This document shows, piece after piece, positions 5,703 through 6,902 of a stretch of DNA of 6,902 nt. The notes beneath the pieces were generated by a model. It was not told the origin of the DNA, did not search any database, and saw only the letters and a list, made by a program, of their open reading frames with translations. Origin of the DNA: Candidatus Zipacnadia bacterium (GTDB lineage: Bacteria > Armatimonadota > Zipacnadia > Zipacnadales > Zipacnadaceae); the NCBI GenBank assembly GCA_029821215.1, contig JALGTV010000066.1, positions 1 to 6,902 on the forward strand. The letters are read 5' to 3'. The stretch's first letter is position 1, and each line of letters begins with the position of its first letter. Both the position numbers and the translations under genes were made by a program.

Positions 5703-5710
5703 GGTACTCA

Positions 5711-5729
5711 ATAAAACCTGCTCGGCAGG
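5711..5729 (-). terminator. Weak intrinsic terminator candidate after the oxidoreductase gene
   Basis: On the minus strand CCTGC/GCAGG (5729-5725 with 5721-5717) encloses a CGA triloop and is followed by TTTTATT. The distal arm can instead pair with AACCTGC at 5751-5745 to give a 7-bp stem with a 23-nt loop. The stem is short and the T run is broken, so partial read-through into the triple-repeat gene is likely. Confidence 0.35.
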
Positions 5730-5779
5730 ACAGCTACCTCCCGCGCAGGTTCATGGGTCCCACACAATGATGGTGTTAG

Positions 5780-6799
5780 TTACTCTACGGGTACTTTCTG
5801 GCCGGTTTCCGCTGACTCGTAGACGGCATCAAGCACTATCTGGCTCCACAGACCGTCCTCGCCCGGCACCGGCGGCTCAGTGTCATTGAGTACAGCTTCG
5901 GCAAAGGCTTCAATCTCTTCCTGGTACATATTGCGCATGTCTGAGGGAATAATGAATTTATCTTGGAGGCCGTTCTCGGTCAGTTCAATAACCCGCAGTG
6001 TTCCTGCTCCCGACTGGCCCAGGACACCTTCCACCACCATAGTTGCCTCACTGCCATTTATTTCAATAAGATTCTGAGCGGCGTCAGTGCAGAAATAGGC
6101 ATCAGCTACTCCAAACGCGCCGTTCTCAAACTCGTAGAGAGCCAAGCAGGTGTCCTCCACGCCCCAATACTGGTGAATCACGTTGCCCGTCATCGCCATC
6201 ACCGACGCCACTTTGGTGCCAATAATGAACTCCAGTAGGTCGGTAGCATGGTTGCCTACATCCATAAAGGAGCCGCCCTTGTGCAGCTCCTTGTTCTGGC
6301 GGAAAACCGTCGGATCAGGTGGGTAGTCAAAACCAAACTGAGCCCGCCCGGAGACAATCTCACCTAGTGCGCCCTCAGCCACCAGCCGCTTGGCTTCGAC
6401 TGTCATATGGTGAAAGCGCATCATAAAGCCCACTCCGAATTTGACGCCGTGCTCCGCACAGATTTGTACCATGGGCCTGACCTCGGCGGCATCACGCGCC
6501 AGTGGCTTCTCACAAAAAACATGGATACCAGCCTGAGCACAGGCCTCTACCTGCTGGCGATGTATGTGTGGGGGAGAGGCGATGTAACACGCATCAATGT
6601 CAGATTGGTGCAGCATCTGCTGTACATCTGTAAACCAGGGTACGCCGTCATACTTTTCGGATACGGCTACCACTTTCTCCTTGGTACGACTCATTACCGC
6701 CGCCAGCTCGCTATTTACAGCGGGTATGATACCTTCCGGAATTGTCCGGCTGTCAGCGATTCCCGTAGCGCCGATTACACCCCAACGTACTTTGTCCAT
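5780..6799 (-). CDS. Gfo/Idh/MocA-family NAD(P)-dependent oxidoreductase
   Basis: A 339-residue cytoplasmic dehydrogenase of normal family length. The N-terminal Rossmann fold has GVIGATGIAD at about 7-16, the dinucleotide-binding glycine loop. CYIASPPHIH follows at about 71-80, then the signature EKP at 97-99, whose Lys is the usual catalytic or NAD-contacting residue. The C-terminal alpha/beta domain carries GGSFMDVGNHATDLL at about 175-189; D180 and H184 match the D-x-G-x-H catalytic motif. Members oxidise or reduce sugars, sugar nucleotides and inositols; the substrate cannot be read from the sequence. The ATG at 6799 has AAAGGG 8 nt upstream, whereas the GTG at 6808, which would add three residues, falls inside that ribosome site. 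The aminotransferase at 1091-1 could share a pathway but is not adjacent. The gene is followed by the triple-repeat gene after 95 nt with only a weak terminator candidate between them. Confidence 0.95.
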   Translation of the reverse strand: MDKVRWGVIGATGIADSRTIPEGIIPAVNSELAAVMSRTKEKVVAVSEKYDGVPWFTDVQQMLHQSDIDACYIASPPHIHRQQVEACAQAGIHVFCEKPLARDAAEVRPMVQICAEHGVKFGVGFMMRFHHMTVEAKRLVAEGALGEIVSGRAQFGFDYPPDPTVFRQNKELHKGGSFMDVGNHATDLLEFIIGTKVASVMAMTGNVIHQYWGVEDTCLALYEFENGAFGVADAYFCTDAAQNLIEINGSEATMVVEGVLGQSGAGTLRVIELTENGLQDKFIIPSDMRNMYQEEIEAFAEAVLNDTEPPVPGEDGLWSQIVLDAVYESAETGQKVPVE

Positions 6800-6807
6800 A
6801 TATGTCA

Positions 6808-6813
6808 CCCTTT
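6808..6813 (-). promoter_or_regulatory. Ribosome binding site of the Gfo/Idh/MocA oxidoreductase gene
   Basis: AAAGGG, within GAAAGGGTGA, lies 8 nt before the ATG at 6799. It overlaps the alternative GTG start at 6808 and argues against it. The AT-rich 90 nt further upstream contain TATAGT-like hexamers but no -35 box at acceptable spacing, so I call no promoter there. Confidence 0.7.
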
Positions 6814-6902
6814 CTAAAAAGTCTCTACCAGTGATGTGGCTATATGCTATTGTTATGTTACTATAGAATTATTCAACACTTGCCGCTTTTGGACCTTCTT
6901 GC

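Noticed and set aside
6814..6902. A promoter for the oxidoreductase gene (TATAGT at 6865-6860, TTGAAT at 6876-6871).
   Set aside because: The two hexamers do not pair at acceptable spacing with each other or with other candidate boxes; the true promoter may lie beyond the right edge.
1..6902. CRISPR arrays, insertion sequences, phage genes or a toxin-antitoxin/defence system.
   Set aside because: No spaced direct repeats, transposase or integrase motifs, terminal inverted repeats or toxin-antitoxin-like gene pairs were seen; the only tandem repeat is the collagen-like coding tract. The tRNA has no duplicated 3' end nearby that would mark an integration site.

Overview
The window is a bacterial chromosome segment of mixed base composition (roughly mid-50s % GC by eye) in which every gene I can support lies on the minus strand. 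It is best read from high to low coordinates. The likely host is a diderm bacterium whose outer membrane is held to the wall by an SLH-domain porin. The major protein here has a signal peptide, one SLH domain, a collagen-like Gly-Pro-Ala tract, a coiled coil and a beta-barrel ending in Phe. This resembles the SlpA/OmpM-type proteins of Armatimonadota, Deinococcota and Negativicutes. An Armatimonadota-like host is my guess, not a demonstrated assignment.

Layout on the minus strand: (1) a Gfo/Idh/MocA-family NAD(P)-dependent oxidoreductase (6799-5780); (2) a 653-residue membrane-anchored or secreted protein of unknown function with three LPxGW-initiated repeats (5684-3723); (3) a 71-72 residue CxxC zinc-finger protein with an acidic tail (about 3651-3436); (4) a control region with a near-consensus sigma-70 promoter, a dyad over its -35 box and a structured leader of about 275 nt; (5) the SLH-porin gene (3072-1372), closed by a strong intrinsic terminator; (6) tRNA-Val(GAC) with its own extended -10 promoter; (7) a DegT/DnrJ/EryC1/StrS PLP-dependent aminotransferase (1091 to beyond the left edge).

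Functionally there are two threads. One is the cell envelope: the SLH porin and possibly the triple-repeat exported protein. The other is sugar or cyclitol modification: the Gfo/Idh/MocA dehydrogenase and the AHBA-synthase/StsC-like aminotransferase, a pair of families that often cooperate in making amino sugars or aminocyclitols. Here the two genes are about 4.7 kb apart with other transcription units between them, so a shared pathway is only suggested. The most interesting features are regulatory: the long leader of the SLH-porin mRNA, and the lack of any terminator between tRNA-Val and the aminotransferase gene, which implies a mixed tRNA-mRNA transcript.
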